A stretch of 64,000 nucleotides of DNA, taken from the NCBI GenBank assembly GCA_004144345.1, contig SEEL01000002.1, forward strand, positions 1-64,000. Reading direction: 5' to 3'. Shown here piece by piece: positions 54,315 through 62,993 of the stretch. The stretch's first letter is position 1. Each line of letters opens with the position of its first letter. The stretch comes from Hyphomicrobiales bacterium (lineage in GTDB: Bacteria; Pseudomonadota; Alphaproteobacteria; Rhizobiales; Devosiaceae). A program made the translations under genes and the position numbers. The notes beneath the pieces were generated by a model. That model was not told the DNA's origin, searched no databases, and was given only the letters and a program-made list of their open reading frames with translations.

Positions 54315-55835
54315 TCAGTTCTCCTCGGCCACTAGAATGGTCGACTGCCGGTTGCGCAGGAACGTAACCACGGTGACCACGAGCAGGCCAAGTGCGAGCG
54401 CGAGGAAGACGGCGCTCAACGGCCGCATAGCGAACACGGTGATATCGCCGCGCGCGATGAGCATGGCGCGCTTGAAATATTGCTCGATCATCGGCCCCAG
54501 GATGAAGCCAAGCAGCAGCGGCGCCAGCGGATAACGGAACAGCGTCAGCAGGTAGCCGGCAACCCCGAAGATCAGCACGAGGAAGATGTCGAAGCTGCTA
54601 CCCCTGAGGCTGAACACGCCTACGCAAATGAAAAATACGATGATGATATAGAGGAGCTGATAAGGGATCGCGAGAATACGCACCCATATGCCGATCAGCG
54701 GAATGTTGAGGATCAGCAGCATCAAATTGCCGATCCAGAAGCTCGCCACGAGCCCCCAGAACATCTCCGGCTGGTCATTAAGGAACCCCGGTCCCGGCAC
54801 CACACCATGGATCATCATGGCTCCCAGCATCACAGCCATCACGGCATTGCCCGGAATGCCGAGACTGAGCGTCGGGATAAAGGCCGCCTGCACCGAGGCA
54901 TTGTTCGCCGCTTCGGGGGAGGCAACGCCCTCGAGCGCCCCCTTGCCGAACCGTTCCGGAGTGCGTGACACGCGCTTTTCCAGCGCATAGGCCATGAACG
55001 ACGCGATGGTGGGACCGATCCCCGGCAGCGTGCCCATGGCTGTGCCCAGCAGCGAACCGCGCATCGCCGGCATCGTCGCGATGCGGATGTCCTCGCGAGT
55101 CGGAATCATCGAACGCAGCGAAACGCGGCTGATCGGTTTCTCCTTACTCCGATCACGTCCGACATTGGTGAGGATTTCGGAGAGACCGAACAGGCCCATT
55201 GCGATGACCGCCAGGTCGACGCCGTCGATGAGCTGCATGAACCCGTAGGTAAAGCGCAGCTGACCGCTATTGACGTCCATGCCGACCAGTCCAAGCACCG
55301 AGCCGACCAGCACCATGGCGAGACCCTTGACGGGGGACCCCACGGACAATGTCGATGCCGCGATGAGGCCGAGCAGCATGATCGAGAAATACTCTGCAGG
55401 GCCGAACTGCAGCGCCAACCGCGCCAGCACCGGCGCGAGACCGATCAGAGCAAGGATGGCGACCGAGCCGCCGATGAACGAGGCGATCGTTGTAACGAAC
55501 AGCGCCACGCCGGCGCGCCCCTGCCGGCTCAATGGGTAGCCATCAAGGCAGGTGACCGCCGAACTCGCATCGCCGGCGATATTGAGCAGGATAGCGGCCG
55601 TCGATCCCCCGTACTGCGCCCCGTAAAAGATTCCGGCCAGCATGATGAGGGCAAGCGTGGGGTCGAGATAGAAGGTAACAGGCAGGGCGAGCGAAATCGC
55701 CGCCAGCGGACCGATGCCAGGCAGCACACCGACCAGCGTGCCGATCGTAACGCCAATGAAGCAATAGAACAGAGCTTCGGGCGTCAACGCTGACTGGAAG
55801 CCCGCCAGCACCTGAACAAGCATATCCATCACCAC
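54315..55835 (-). CDS. tctA: Tripartite tricarboxylate transporter large permease (TctA family)
   Basis: A 506-residue membrane protein of about twelve helices, the transport subunit. The two pseudo-symmetric family motifs are visible as VGVLPGIGPLAAISLALPVT and GTLPGIGPTIASFMAYALEK; FYGAQYGGSTAAILLNIAGD is also typical. It overlaps the TctB gene by 7 bp; starting at 55835 gives MVMDML, and the internal ATG at 55829 is an alternative. Transport is driven by the ion gradient. Confidence 0.9.
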   Translation of the reverse strand: MVMDMLVQVLAGFQSALTPEALFYCFIGVTIGTLVGVLPGIGPLAAISLALPVTFYLDPTLALIMLAGIFYGAQYGGSTAAILLNIAGDASSAVTCLDGYPLSRQGRAGVALFVTTIASFIGGSVAILALIGLAPVLARLALQFGPAEYFSIMLLGLIAASTLSVGSPVKGLAMVLVGSVLGLVGMDVNSGQLRFTYGFMQLIDGVDLAVIAMGLFGLSEILTNVGRDRSKEKPISRVSLRSMIPTREDIRIATMPAMRGSLLGTAMGTLPGIGPTIASFMAYALEKRVSRTPERFGKGALEGVASPEAANNASVQAAFIPTLSLGIPGNAVMAVMLGAMMIHGVVPGPGFLNDQPEMFWGLVASFWIGNLMLLILNIPLIGIWVRILAIPYQLLYIIIVFFICVGVFSLRGSSFDIFLVLIFGVAGYLLTLFRYPLAPLLLGFILGPMIEQYFKRAMLIARGDITVFAMRPLSAVFLALALGLLVVTVVTFLRNRQSTILVAEEN

Positions 55836-56296
55836 CTCACAATCGACATTGGCAGTTTCAGTGCTTCAACGAAGACGATGGCGCCGAGCGCCGAGAGACC
55901 GATGATGAGCAGGGCAAGGGGCACCAGTCGGACCGGCCGCTCCGCCAGCGCGCACAGCACCACCATCGCCGCCGTGGCCGGCACGAGGCCGAAGCGCTCG
56001 GCCAAAAGCCCGAAGGCGACAAGACCGGAGCAGACCCAGGCTACCGGCACGACGTAGAATTTCGGCGTTGGCTCGGGACTGCGCGCCACAGTTAGGGTGA
56101 GCAGGACACCGATCCCGGCAAGCATTAGGCCCAGCGCCACCGGCACGAATCCGGGTCCCATACGCACCACAGTGCCAAGGGGAAAGTGCGTGCCTTCCCA
56201 GGCCACATAGAGTCCAGCGAGCGTCAACAGCACCGCTGCGACGATCTCCCCGACATTGAGACGGGCTGGTCCTGCCGCGTGGCTCCCCTCGGTCAT
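55829..56296 (-). CDS. tctB: Tripartite tricarboxylate transporter small permease (TctB family)
   Basis: A 155-residue membrane protein with four helices: VGEIVAAVLLTLAGLYVAWE, MGPGFVPVALGLMLAGIGVL, a helix around VVPVAWVCSGLVAFGLLAER, and the last around VPLALLIIGLSALGAIVFVE. It begins 20 bp after the DapA-family aldolase gene, so the importer and the enzymes are probably one transcript. Confidence 0.85.
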   Translation of the reverse strand: MTEGSHAAGPARLNVGEIVAAVLLTLAGLYVAWEGTHFPLGTVVRMGPGFVPVALGLMLAGIGVLLTLTVARSPEPTPKFYVVPVAWVCSGLVAFGLLAERFGLVPATAAMVVLCALAERPVRLVPLALLIIGLSALGAIVFVEALKLPMSIVRW

Positions 56297-56316
56297 CCTG
56301 CTCTCTCCCCCTGCCG

Positions 56317-57285
56317 CTAGCCGCGGGCGCTTGTCAGCCCGACACTCGCGAGCGAGCGGCGGATCAGGGCGCGATGCGCGTCGGTGACGCCCACTGCCGG
56401 CTCGCGAACGTTGGAATTGGGAATCTGACCCAATTGGACGAGCGCCTCCTTGATCCGCGATACCTCGCTCGTCGATGACGTCGGCTCCTGGTTCTCGAAC
56501 AGGCTGGCCATCAAAGGCACGCAGAAGTCACGATGGATCGCTTGCGCTTTCACGAGGTCCCCATCGAGTGCCTCCGCCACCAGATCGGACCAGCGCTTGG
56601 TGCCGACGACGCTGATGCCGATCAGCGAGCCATGGGCGCCATGCATCAGCATGCCGAGCAGCGACGGCTGGTCGACCGCCGCGAGCACGGACAAGCTGTC
56701 CTTGAGTCCTTCCCAATGCGCGACATAGTGAGTGACTGTATCGCAGGAGCACTTGACCCCCACGACATTGGGGATCTCGGCGACGGCCTTGAGCACGTCG
56801 ACCGGATAGGCACAGCCCGACCGCTCGCCATACTGGAAGATGATCATCGGCAGGCCGATGCCCCGGTCGAGCGCCGAGAAGAACTCGTGCACCACGCGGG
56901 TGTCGCGCACGAGGCGCCGATAGGGACGCACGTCGAACGGCGGCAGCACCAGCAGCGCGTCGGCGCCGGCCGCCTTGGCCGCATTGCCGTCAGTGACATA
57001 TTGCGCCGCGTTGCGTCCTTCGAGCCCGGCGATCAACAACTGGCCGGGACGCAGCTCGGCCTTCGCCGCCGCAATGATGGCAACCCTGTCGTCATCGCTG
57101 AGCTGCAGGATTTCACCGAGGAAGGCATTGACGACAATGCCGGTCACGCCGTCCGTATCGGCCGTCTCGCGGACGTGGCGGCGAAGCGCCTCCATGTCCA
57201 CGGCGCCATCCGTCGAGAAAGGCGTGATCGTTGCCGGAATGAGGCCGGACAGCTTGACCGGCTTGGTGTCGCGAAGCGTACTCAT
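56317..57285 (-). CDS. DapA-family (dihydrodipicolinate synthase-like) aldolase/lyase
   Basis: A 322-residue class I aldolase. The Schiff-base Lys178 is in VVGVKCSCDTV, Tyr152 in IIFQYGERSG, and the carboxylate-binding loop NAFLGE stands for the usual GTTGE. The family includes sugar-acid aldolases and dehydratases as well as DapA. The ATG at 57285 follows GGGAG; the longer open frame lies in the SDR gene. With the IlvD-type dehydratase it could split a 2-keto-3-deoxy acid into pyruvate and an aldehyde, an inference. Confidence 0.85.
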   Translation of the reverse strand: MSTLRDTKPVKLSGLIPATITPFSTDGAVDMEALRRHVRETADTDGVTGIVVNAFLGEILQLSDDDRVAIIAAAKAELRPGQLLIAGLEGRNAAQYVTDGNAAKAAGADALLVLPPFDVRPYRRLVRDTRVVHEFFSALDRGIGLPMIIFQYGERSGCAYPVDVLKAVAEIPNVVGVKCSCDTVTHYVAHWEGLKDSLSVLAAVDQPSLLGMLMHGAHGSLIGISVVGTKRWSDLVAEALDGDLVKAQAIHRDFCVPLMASLFENQEPTSSTSEVSRIKEALVQLGQIPNSNVREPAVGVTDAHRALIRRSLASVGLTSARG

Positions 57286-57302
57286 GGTTTTCTCTCCCGG
57301 AA

Positions 57303-58079
57303 CTAGATGACGGACTCGCCGCCATCGATGTTGATGGCCTGCCCCGTGATGTGCTTGGCGGAACTCGACAGCAGGAAGCCGATCAGGTCGGCCAGATCCT
57401 GCGGCTCGCCGATGCGGCGCAACGGAATACCTGCACGGAAGCGGGCCGGCGAACCCTCGACACGGTCGCGCAGAGTCTGCGGACCGTCCTGCTCCTGCGC
57501 TTTGCGCACCATGGGTGTATCGATGCTGCCGGGGCAGACGGTGTTGACCCGCACATTGTACTGGGCCAGTTCCAGCGACAGCGCGCGTGAGAACTGCGCG
57601 ACACCCGCCTTGCTGGCGCAATAGGCTGTCTGCTCGAGTCGGCCGACATCGGCCGACAATGACGACACGGTGACGATAGCACCCTGTGACGCAATCAGGT
57701 GCGGCACCGCGGCGCGGCAGCTCACGAACACGCCGCGCAGATTGACGCGGATCACCTCGTCCCACACGTCGTCGGTGAGTTCGGTGATCGCCACCGAGCG
57801 CTGCCGGATACCGGCACTTGCCACCAGTCCATCGAGCTGGCCAAAGCGACTCGCGGTCTCCGCGACCACCGCTGCCATCGCCTTTGTGTTGGCAGCGTCG
57901 CCGGCAAGGCCGATCACCCTGTCGCCGCCGGCCAGTTCAGCCACGGCGCGATCGACCGTCGCCTGCGCAATGTCCGTCACGGCAACTTTGGCGCCCTCGG
58001 CCAGCAAGTGGCGCGCGGTCGCGAAACCGATGCCGGTACATCCACCGGTGATAAGGAAAGCCTTGTCCTTGAAGCTCAT
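57303..58079 (-). CDS. Short-chain dehydrogenase/reductase
   Basis: A 258-residue classical SDR. The cofactor motif is TGGCTGIG (11-18), with VTDIAQ at strand 2 pointing to NAD, and catalytic Ser140, Tyr153 and Lys157 (YCASK). The NAG motif is changed to ASAG. The C-terminus GQAINIDGGESVI is typical. It overlaps the MaoC gene by 4 bp. It probably oxidises a hydroxy-acid or hydroxyacyl intermediate of the pathway. Confidence 0.88.
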   Translation of the reverse strand: MSFKDKAFLITGGCTGIGFATARHLLAEGAKVAVTDIAQATVDRAVAELAGGDRVIGLAGDAANTKAMAAVVAETASRFGQLDGLVASAGIRQRSVAITELTDDVWDEVIRVNLRGVFVSCRAAVPHLIASQGAIVTVSSLSADVGRLEQTAYCASKAGVAQFSRALSLELAQYNVRVNTVCPGSIDTPMVRKAQEQDGPQTLRDRVEGSPARFRAGIPLRRIGEPQDLADLIGFLLSSSAKHITGQAINIDGGESVI

Positions 58080-58588
58080 CCGAGCGTCCCTTCTGTAGCT
58101 GGAGTCGACGTGCCAATCGGGCGTCGACGGATCATTGTTCTGTGAATGCCGTGCTGGACGACGGCGCCGTGCTGATTGAGGACCTCGATGAACTCGGCCA
58201 CGATCCCCATGTCTGGGCGCGACCGCGATTCACGTCGCTCGCGGATGGTCCAGCGTACGCGGATTGTGTCGCCGATACGGATAGGGGCCACGAAGCGCCA
58301 CTCGTCCCAGCCCAGCGACGCGACACCAGTGCCTTGCGTGTAATTGGTGCGCAGCATTAGCCCCTGCGCCATGGAGAGGCCGAGCAGACCGTGCGCGATG
58401 CGCCCACCGAACTCGCGCTCCCGGCAATATTCATCGTCGGTGTGAACCTGCATCAGGTCGCCCGTGAGCCCACCGAACAGCAGGATGTCAGCGTCCGAAA
58501 TGGTGCGGCCGGCACTGTGCTGCACGAGCCCCAGCGGCATATCCTCGAAGTAGCGACCCAGCACCAGCTCATCGAATGGAGTGTTCAT
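58076..58588 (-). CDS. MaoC-family (R)-enoyl-CoA hydratase-like protein
   Basis: A 170-residue hot-dog fold protein. The hydratase motif is readable: Asp in TGDLMQVHTDDEYCRE and the His in the same stretch, followed by FGGRIAHGLLGLSMAQGL. It would add water to an enoyl-CoA. Located between a CoA-transferase and an SDR, with 4-bp overlaps on both sides, it is part of a CoA-thioester route (activation, hydration, oxidation). Relatives include mesaconyl- and itaconyl-CoA hydratases. Confidence 0.8.
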   Translation of the reverse strand: MNTPFDELVLGRYFEDMPLGLVQHSAGRTISDADILLFGGLTGDLMQVHTDDEYCREREFGGRIAHGLLGLSMAQGLMLRTNYTQGTGVASLGWDEWRFVAPIRIGDTIRVRWTIRERRESRSRPDMGIVAEFIEVLNQHGAVVQHGIHRTMIRRRPIGTSTPATEGTLG

Positions 58589-60177
58589 GATCGGCGCTCC
58601 TGCGGTTCGCTGGCGATATCGAGCGGCCCTTCGTTGAACAGCGTGGTATCCATCGGTCGCAGCTGCGGGGACACGTCGAGCTCGAACGGCAACTTCGCCC
58701 GGATGTCGTCGATCCCAATGCCGGGTGCCAGTTCCGCCAGCACCAGCCCGGACGGGCCGAGATCGAAAACCGCGCGCTCGGTCACATAGCGCACCTGCTG
58801 GCCCTGCCCGAGCGCACGGGCAGCATTGAAGGTGCGTTGCTCGACCGCGGGGACGAATTTGGCGCTGCGGCCTTCGCGGACGATGCTAAGCTGACCCTCT
58901 GCGACAGCCACGTCGAGCCCTCCGCTAGCAAAGCTCGTGCAGAACACGATGCGGGGCGTCCGCTCGATGATGTTGTTGAAGCCACCGGAGCCGTTGATCT
59001 CCGCACCGAAGCGGCTGACATTCACATCGCCCGAGCCGTCGACCTCGCCGACGCCTAGGAAGGTCACATCGAGCCCGCCACCATCGTAGAAGGCGAACTG
59101 GAAACCCGAATCCATGATGGCGTCCGGATTGAGCGCCGGCACGAACGAACCGCCGATCGCCGTCGCCATGAGTCCGCCGAAAATCCCGTGCTCATTGGTA
59201 AAGATCACGCGATCGAGTGCACCCTCTTCGAGAGCAATGCGCGGCAGGTGGGTGGGGATGCCCGCCCCGAGATTGACCACGTCACCTGCCCTGAGCTCAA
59301 GCGCCGCACGGCGCAGCAGCAGCCGGACAGCGCCGGGTGGCATCGCCGGCAGATTGTCGAGCGGCGTCCGCAGGGCGCCTACCAGGAAGGGACTCCAGCC
59401 GGCGAGCGGATCAGCCATCGACGGCGACACTTGCCGCTGCGTGGGATGAACGACGATGTGGTCAACCAGCGGGCCCGGCACGCGGACGAGCCTGGGATCG
59501 AGCGACTGTCGGCGGGCGAGCCGCTTTACTTGCGCCACGACACGCCCGCCGCTGGCATGGGCAGCCAGCGCCAGCTCCACCATGCCGAGCGTATTCGGCT
59601 CCTCCTCCATCGACACGTAGCCATTCTCGTCGCCGGTGGTGCCGCGGATGAGAGCCCAGTCGATATGGAGGGCGGGGTAGAAGATGTATTCCTTGCCGTC
59701 GATCTGTTCGATCCGGCCCATGGGTGCGGACGTCCGCTCGTTCATGCGGCCGCCGCCCTGGCGCGGATCGAGGTAGCTGCCGAGGCCGGCCCGCGTGAAA
59801 ACGCCCGGCTGTCCGGCGCCCGAGGCGTGCAACAGCTGGATCAGCACCCCCATGCCGACGATCTGCGCATCGCAGGCGCCGGCCGCGATCATGTCCAGCA
59901 GGCGCGGGTGCCGATTGCGATTGAACGATGAGCCGATGATGCGCCCGAGCATACCCTCATGCGCGATGCAGTTGAGACCGCCCTCGCCGGGCCTGTCGCC
60001 CGGCAGCATCGGCGCGATGATAGTGAGATTACGCGGATGGCCGGTCTCGAGAAAGCGCCGTTCCAGCGTTTCGAGCAGTAGGTCCGGCTCAACGGACGCT
60101 CCAGCGCCCCCTATAACCAGCGTCGCGCCATCCGCGATGGAGTCCACCACGGCGCGCACATCGGCAAGTTTGCTCAT
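58585..60177 (-). CDS. Fused family-I CoA-transferase (YdiF/Pct-like)
   Basis: A 530-residue CoA-transferase with alpha and beta halves in one chain, the length of E. coli YdiF. The alpha half has VIGGAGASVEPDLLLETLER, then PGVFTRAGLGSYLDPRQGGG; the catalytic Glu329 in the beta half is in FTNEHGIFGG; GGGLDVTFLGVGEVDGSGDV is also conserved. It forms a glutamyl-CoA intermediate and moves CoA from a donor such as acetyl-CoA to a carboxylic acid. I start at MSKLADVRAVV, which overlaps the second transferase gene by 4 bp. Confidence 0.87.
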   Translation of the reverse strand: MSKLADVRAVVDSIADGATLVIGGAGASVEPDLLLETLERRFLETGHPRNLTIIAPMLPGDRPGEGGLNCIAHEGMLGRIIGSSFNRNRHPRLLDMIAAGACDAQIVGMGVLIQLLHASGAGQPGVFTRAGLGSYLDPRQGGGRMNERTSAPMGRIEQIDGKEYIFYPALHIDWALIRGTTGDENGYVSMEEEPNTLGMVELALAAHASGGRVVAQVKRLARRQSLDPRLVRVPGPLVDHIVVHPTQRQVSPSMADPLAGWSPFLVGALRTPLDNLPAMPPGAVRLLLRRAALELRAGDVVNLGAGIPTHLPRIALEEGALDRVIFTNEHGIFGGLMATAIGGSFVPALNPDAIMDSGFQFAFYDGGGLDVTFLGVGEVDGSGDVNVSRFGAEINGSGGFNNIIERTPRIVFCTSFASGGLDVAVAEGQLSIVREGRSAKFVPAVEQRTFNAARALGQGQQVRYVTERAVFDLGPSGLVLAELAPGIGIDDIRAKLPFELDVSPQLRPMDTTLFNEGPLDIASEPQERRS

Positions 60178-61709
60178 CGAGCACCGCCTTCCGACCACAG
60201 GACGCTGAGGTTCATGGATGTGCCCTCAAAGCACGCAGAGGGCATCTGCTGCGCCAGCTCGGACACGCGGGCGCCAGTGAGCGAGGCAAGCTGGCGCGGG
60301 TCGCTACCCGGGGCATACTCGGTGATCTCGAGCCCGGCCGCGACAAGCCGCATCACGCCCTCTTCGGTGACATAGATCACCTGCTGCCCGCGCCGCTGCG
60401 CTTCACTCGCGCTGAACGTGCGGTGCTGCAGTTCGGGCACAAATTTCCGCGAGGCCTTGGGGCCGGCCTCGAGCGTGAACACCAGGCGGCGGATTCCCGA
60501 GGTGATATCGACAAACCCGCCCGATCCCGGAATGCGGTCACCGAACCGGCTGACATTGATATTACCCTGCGGGTCGATCTCCCCCACGCCCAGAAAGGCC
60601 AGATCAGGCACACCGCCGGCATAGCCGCGCAGCTGGTCCGCCGCATCGATGATGGCGCTCGGCGCGTAGGAAATGGGGAACACGCTGCCGCCCATCGAAA
60701 TGCCGTTTACCCCGCCGACGACGCCATGCTCGACCGAGAAATTCAGCCGTTCCAGCACCCCCTCGTGATGGGCGAGCCTCGGCAGTAGCGCCGGCAGCCC
60801 CATGCCAATGACGGCAGTGCACCCCGGTGCGAGTTCGAGCAGGCAGCGGCGCAGGATTGCGAGCCGTGGCCCCTCCGGCACCGGCGGCACGTCAAGCGCA
60901 GTCGTCGCCCCCGCTTCGGCGAGACGCGCATCGAAGCGGGCGCCGGCGACCTGCTCCTGGCTCTCATGCACCACCAGCGCATCGACCAGATGCCCCGGCA
61001 CCCGCACGTCGTGCGGCGGCAGAGTGTGCCGAGGCACAATACGGCTCACCTGAGCAATGACTTTGCCGCCATTGGCGCGGGCGGCCTGCGCGAGTAGCAA
61101 CGGCCCGCAGACGGACGGCTCGCCGGCAACGCCGATATTGCCATCCTCGTCGGCCACGCTGCCGCGGATGATTGCCACATCCACCGGCAGGGCACGGTAG
61201 TAGAGCAGCCGCTCGCCATCGATCCTGACGCTATCAACAAGTTTGCCGGTCGAGCGCGCGTTCAGTGCACCGCCGCCCATTACCGGGTCGAGATAGGTAT
61301 CGAGCCCCGCCCGCGTCACCACGCCGGGGCGCCCGGCAGCCGCTGCCTCCAGCATCGCATAGACGAGGCCGATCGACAGATTGTAGGCCTCGAACGCCCC
61401 GTCATGGATGGCACGCACAAAATCAGGGACACCAACGGGCCAGATCGACCCGCCGATCAACCGCGAAACCATGCCGCGCATCGCCAGCCGGCTAGTGCCG
61501 CGTCCCTCGCTTGCGCCGGTGCGCATCGGAAACAGCAGCGTCAGATCGGCCGGATCACCCTTGGCCTCGAACCGCCGTGCCAGCGCCTCGATGATCGCAT
61601 CGGGTTCCTGCACGCCGCCAGCCCCGCCCACCGCCATCGTCATTCCCGACGTGACAAAACCGATCGCGGCCTCGGCCGGCATGATCTTGCTCGATCTGCC
61701 TGTCGTCAC
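60174..61709 (-). CDS. Second fused family-I CoA-transferase
   Basis: A 511-residue paralogue of the adjacent gene. AVGGAGGVQEPDAIIEALAR begins the alpha half; catalytic Glu327 lies in FSVEHGVVGG; GRPGVVTRAGLDTYLDPVMG matches the same segment in the neighbour. The two are clearly related but far from identical, so they are an old tandem duplication rather than a recent one. Both keep the active-site Glu. They may act on different acids (substrate and product) or form a hetero-oligomer. Confidence 0.87.
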   Translation of the reverse strand: MTTGRSSKIMPAEAAIGFVTSGMTMAVGGAGGVQEPDAIIEALARRFEAKGDPADLTLLFPMRTGASEGRGTSRLAMRGMVSRLIGGSIWPVGVPDFVRAIHDGAFEAYNLSIGLVYAMLEAAAAGRPGVVTRAGLDTYLDPVMGGGALNARSTGKLVDSVRIDGERLLYYRALPVDVAIIRGSVADEDGNIGVAGEPSVCGPLLLAQAARANGGKVIAQVSRIVPRHTLPPHDVRVPGHLVDALVVHESQEQVAGARFDARLAEAGATTALDVPPVPEGPRLAILRRCLLELAPGCTAVIGMGLPALLPRLAHHEGVLERLNFSVEHGVVGGVNGISMGGSVFPISYAPSAIIDAADQLRGYAGGVPDLAFLGVGEIDPQGNINVSRFGDRIPGSGGFVDITSGIRRLVFTLEAGPKASRKFVPELQHRTFSASEAQRRGQQVIYVTEEGVMRLVAAGLEITEYAPGSDPRQLASLTGARVSELAQQMPSACFEGTSMNLSVLWSEGGAR

Positions 61710-62470
61710 GCCTTGCTGTCCTTGTCGAAGGCACTGGTGTTGGCGCGGTAGGATGGGTCGGCCTGGCGGACAGAACTGACCAGCCCGTGCATCGCACCGG
61801 CAATGCGATGATCGTCACCCATGCGAATGGCGATCTTGGCATAGCGCAGCGACTCCGCCGGACGCTTGGCGATCTCATCCGCCATGGCTAGGGCAGCGCC
61901 AAGCGCTTCACCCTTGCCAACGACGTGGTTGACGAGACGCAGCGACGCCGCCTCCGCCGCGCCAAGGCGGGTGCCGAGCGTAATGAGTTCGAGCGCCTTC
62001 GCCTGCCCCACGACCAGGGGCAGGCGCTGCACGCCACCGGAGCCCGGCAGGCTGCCCAGCGTCATTTCCGGAAAGCCGAACGACAGATTGTTCGCAGCCA
62101 ACCTTATGTCCGCGGCGAGCGCCAGTTCCGCGCCGCCGCCCAGCACATGGCCGTGCAGCGCCGCAATGCTGATGAAGGGCGCGCGCGCCACCGCATCGAA
62201 TGCCTGCCAGGTTTTTTCGAGATAGCGCCGCAGTGAGCTGCCCGAAAGCGTGCGCACATGGGTGAGGTCGGCGCCACTGCTGAACGCGCGCTCACCGGCC
62301 CCCGTCACTACCAGCACTTTCGTCGCATCCCCGGCCTCGAGCGCCGCGACGGTCGCAATCAGCGCATCGCAGACGTCCGCATCGATCGCATTGAGAACTT
62401 CGGGGCGGTTGATCGTCAACAGCGCAATCGCGCCCTGTTGACGGAGTTCGAGTTTCGGCGTTGTTGTCAT
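61706..62470 (-). CDS. Enoyl-CoA hydratase/isomerase family protein
   Basis: A 254-residue crotonase-fold enzyme. The oxyanion and first Glu region is HGHVLGGGAELALAADIRLA, the second FGFPEMTLGSLPGSGG; both catalytic-type glutamates are present. The ATG at 62470 follows GGGAGGGG. It is the first gene of the catabolic operon and overlaps the CoA-transferase by 4 bp. Hydration or isomerisation of an unsaturated CoA ester made by that transferase is likely. Confidence 0.87.
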   Translation of the reverse strand: MTTTPKLELRQQGAIALLTINRPEVLNAIDADVCDALIATVAALEAGDATKVLVVTGAGERAFSSGADLTHVRTLSGSSLRRYLEKTWQAFDAVARAPFISIAALHGHVLGGGAELALAADIRLAANNLSFGFPEMTLGSLPGSGGVQRLPLVVGQAKALELITLGTRLGAAEAASLRLVNHVVGKGEALGAALAMADEIAKRPAESLRYAKIAIRMGDDHRIAGAMHGLVSSVRQADPSYRANTSAFDKDSKA

Positions 62471-62993
62471 GCCGCCCCTCCCCAGGCCCACGCATCAATC
62501 GAGCGTTGTTAGCCACACCGGACTCGGAGCGCCATCCTCCATTCGGAACCCCCGCCATCACCATTCGGAACGGCGACGCGTTCTACGGTCCTGAAGTCTG
62601 CATGCTCACCGCGGTGGCGAGTGCGGGTGTTTCATTAGCTTAGAAGAAAATCAGGAACAGCACGCAGTCTGGTTCACCGGCAATTGTTTTTCCTGACGAC
62701 GAAGACAATGCGAAGATGAGAACTATAACCCATGCCCGCTTGCTAGTCTTCGCTCACCGCCTGAAGATTTCGGCGACGCGTTACATCGACGGCCAGCGAA
62801 CTTTGTCTCCGGATTCGCTGGTGCTGTCGCATCGACCACTGGCGGCGAGCTCGAAGGCTCGCCCAGCGTCGTTTTCCGATCAACTACGGAAGGCGGCTCG
62901 GGCCGCGGAGGGATCAACTAACAACATGGCCAGCCAATGTCGCGGCCACTTGCGCTGAAGGTATCGCGCTGGAGGTCGCCCCAGGCATCGACC
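62471..62993. other. Upstream region of the catabolic operon; otherwise no gene seen
   Basis: These 523 bp lie upstream of the crotonase gene and downstream of the GT39-like gene. 62530-62580 contains a direct repeat described separately. The rest, 62600-62990, is less GC-rich; a plus-strand frame at 62716-62958 lacks a ribosome-binding site and recognisable motif. Confidence 0.55.
62539..62571. promoter_or_regulatory. Two 11-bp direct repeats at a 22-bp step
   Basis: CCATTCGGAAC occurs at 62539-62549 and again at 62561-62571, exactly two helical turns apart, about 70-100 bp upstream of the first gene of the catabolic operon. A similar element (CTTCCGAAATG) appears near 52118 before the dehydrogenase gene. 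Likely regulator sites, owner unknown. Confidence 0.4.

Noticed and set aside
62716-62958. 80-codon plus-strand frame in the right-hand gap
   Set aside because: No ribosome-binding site, no signal or domain, and composition like the non-coding DNA around it.
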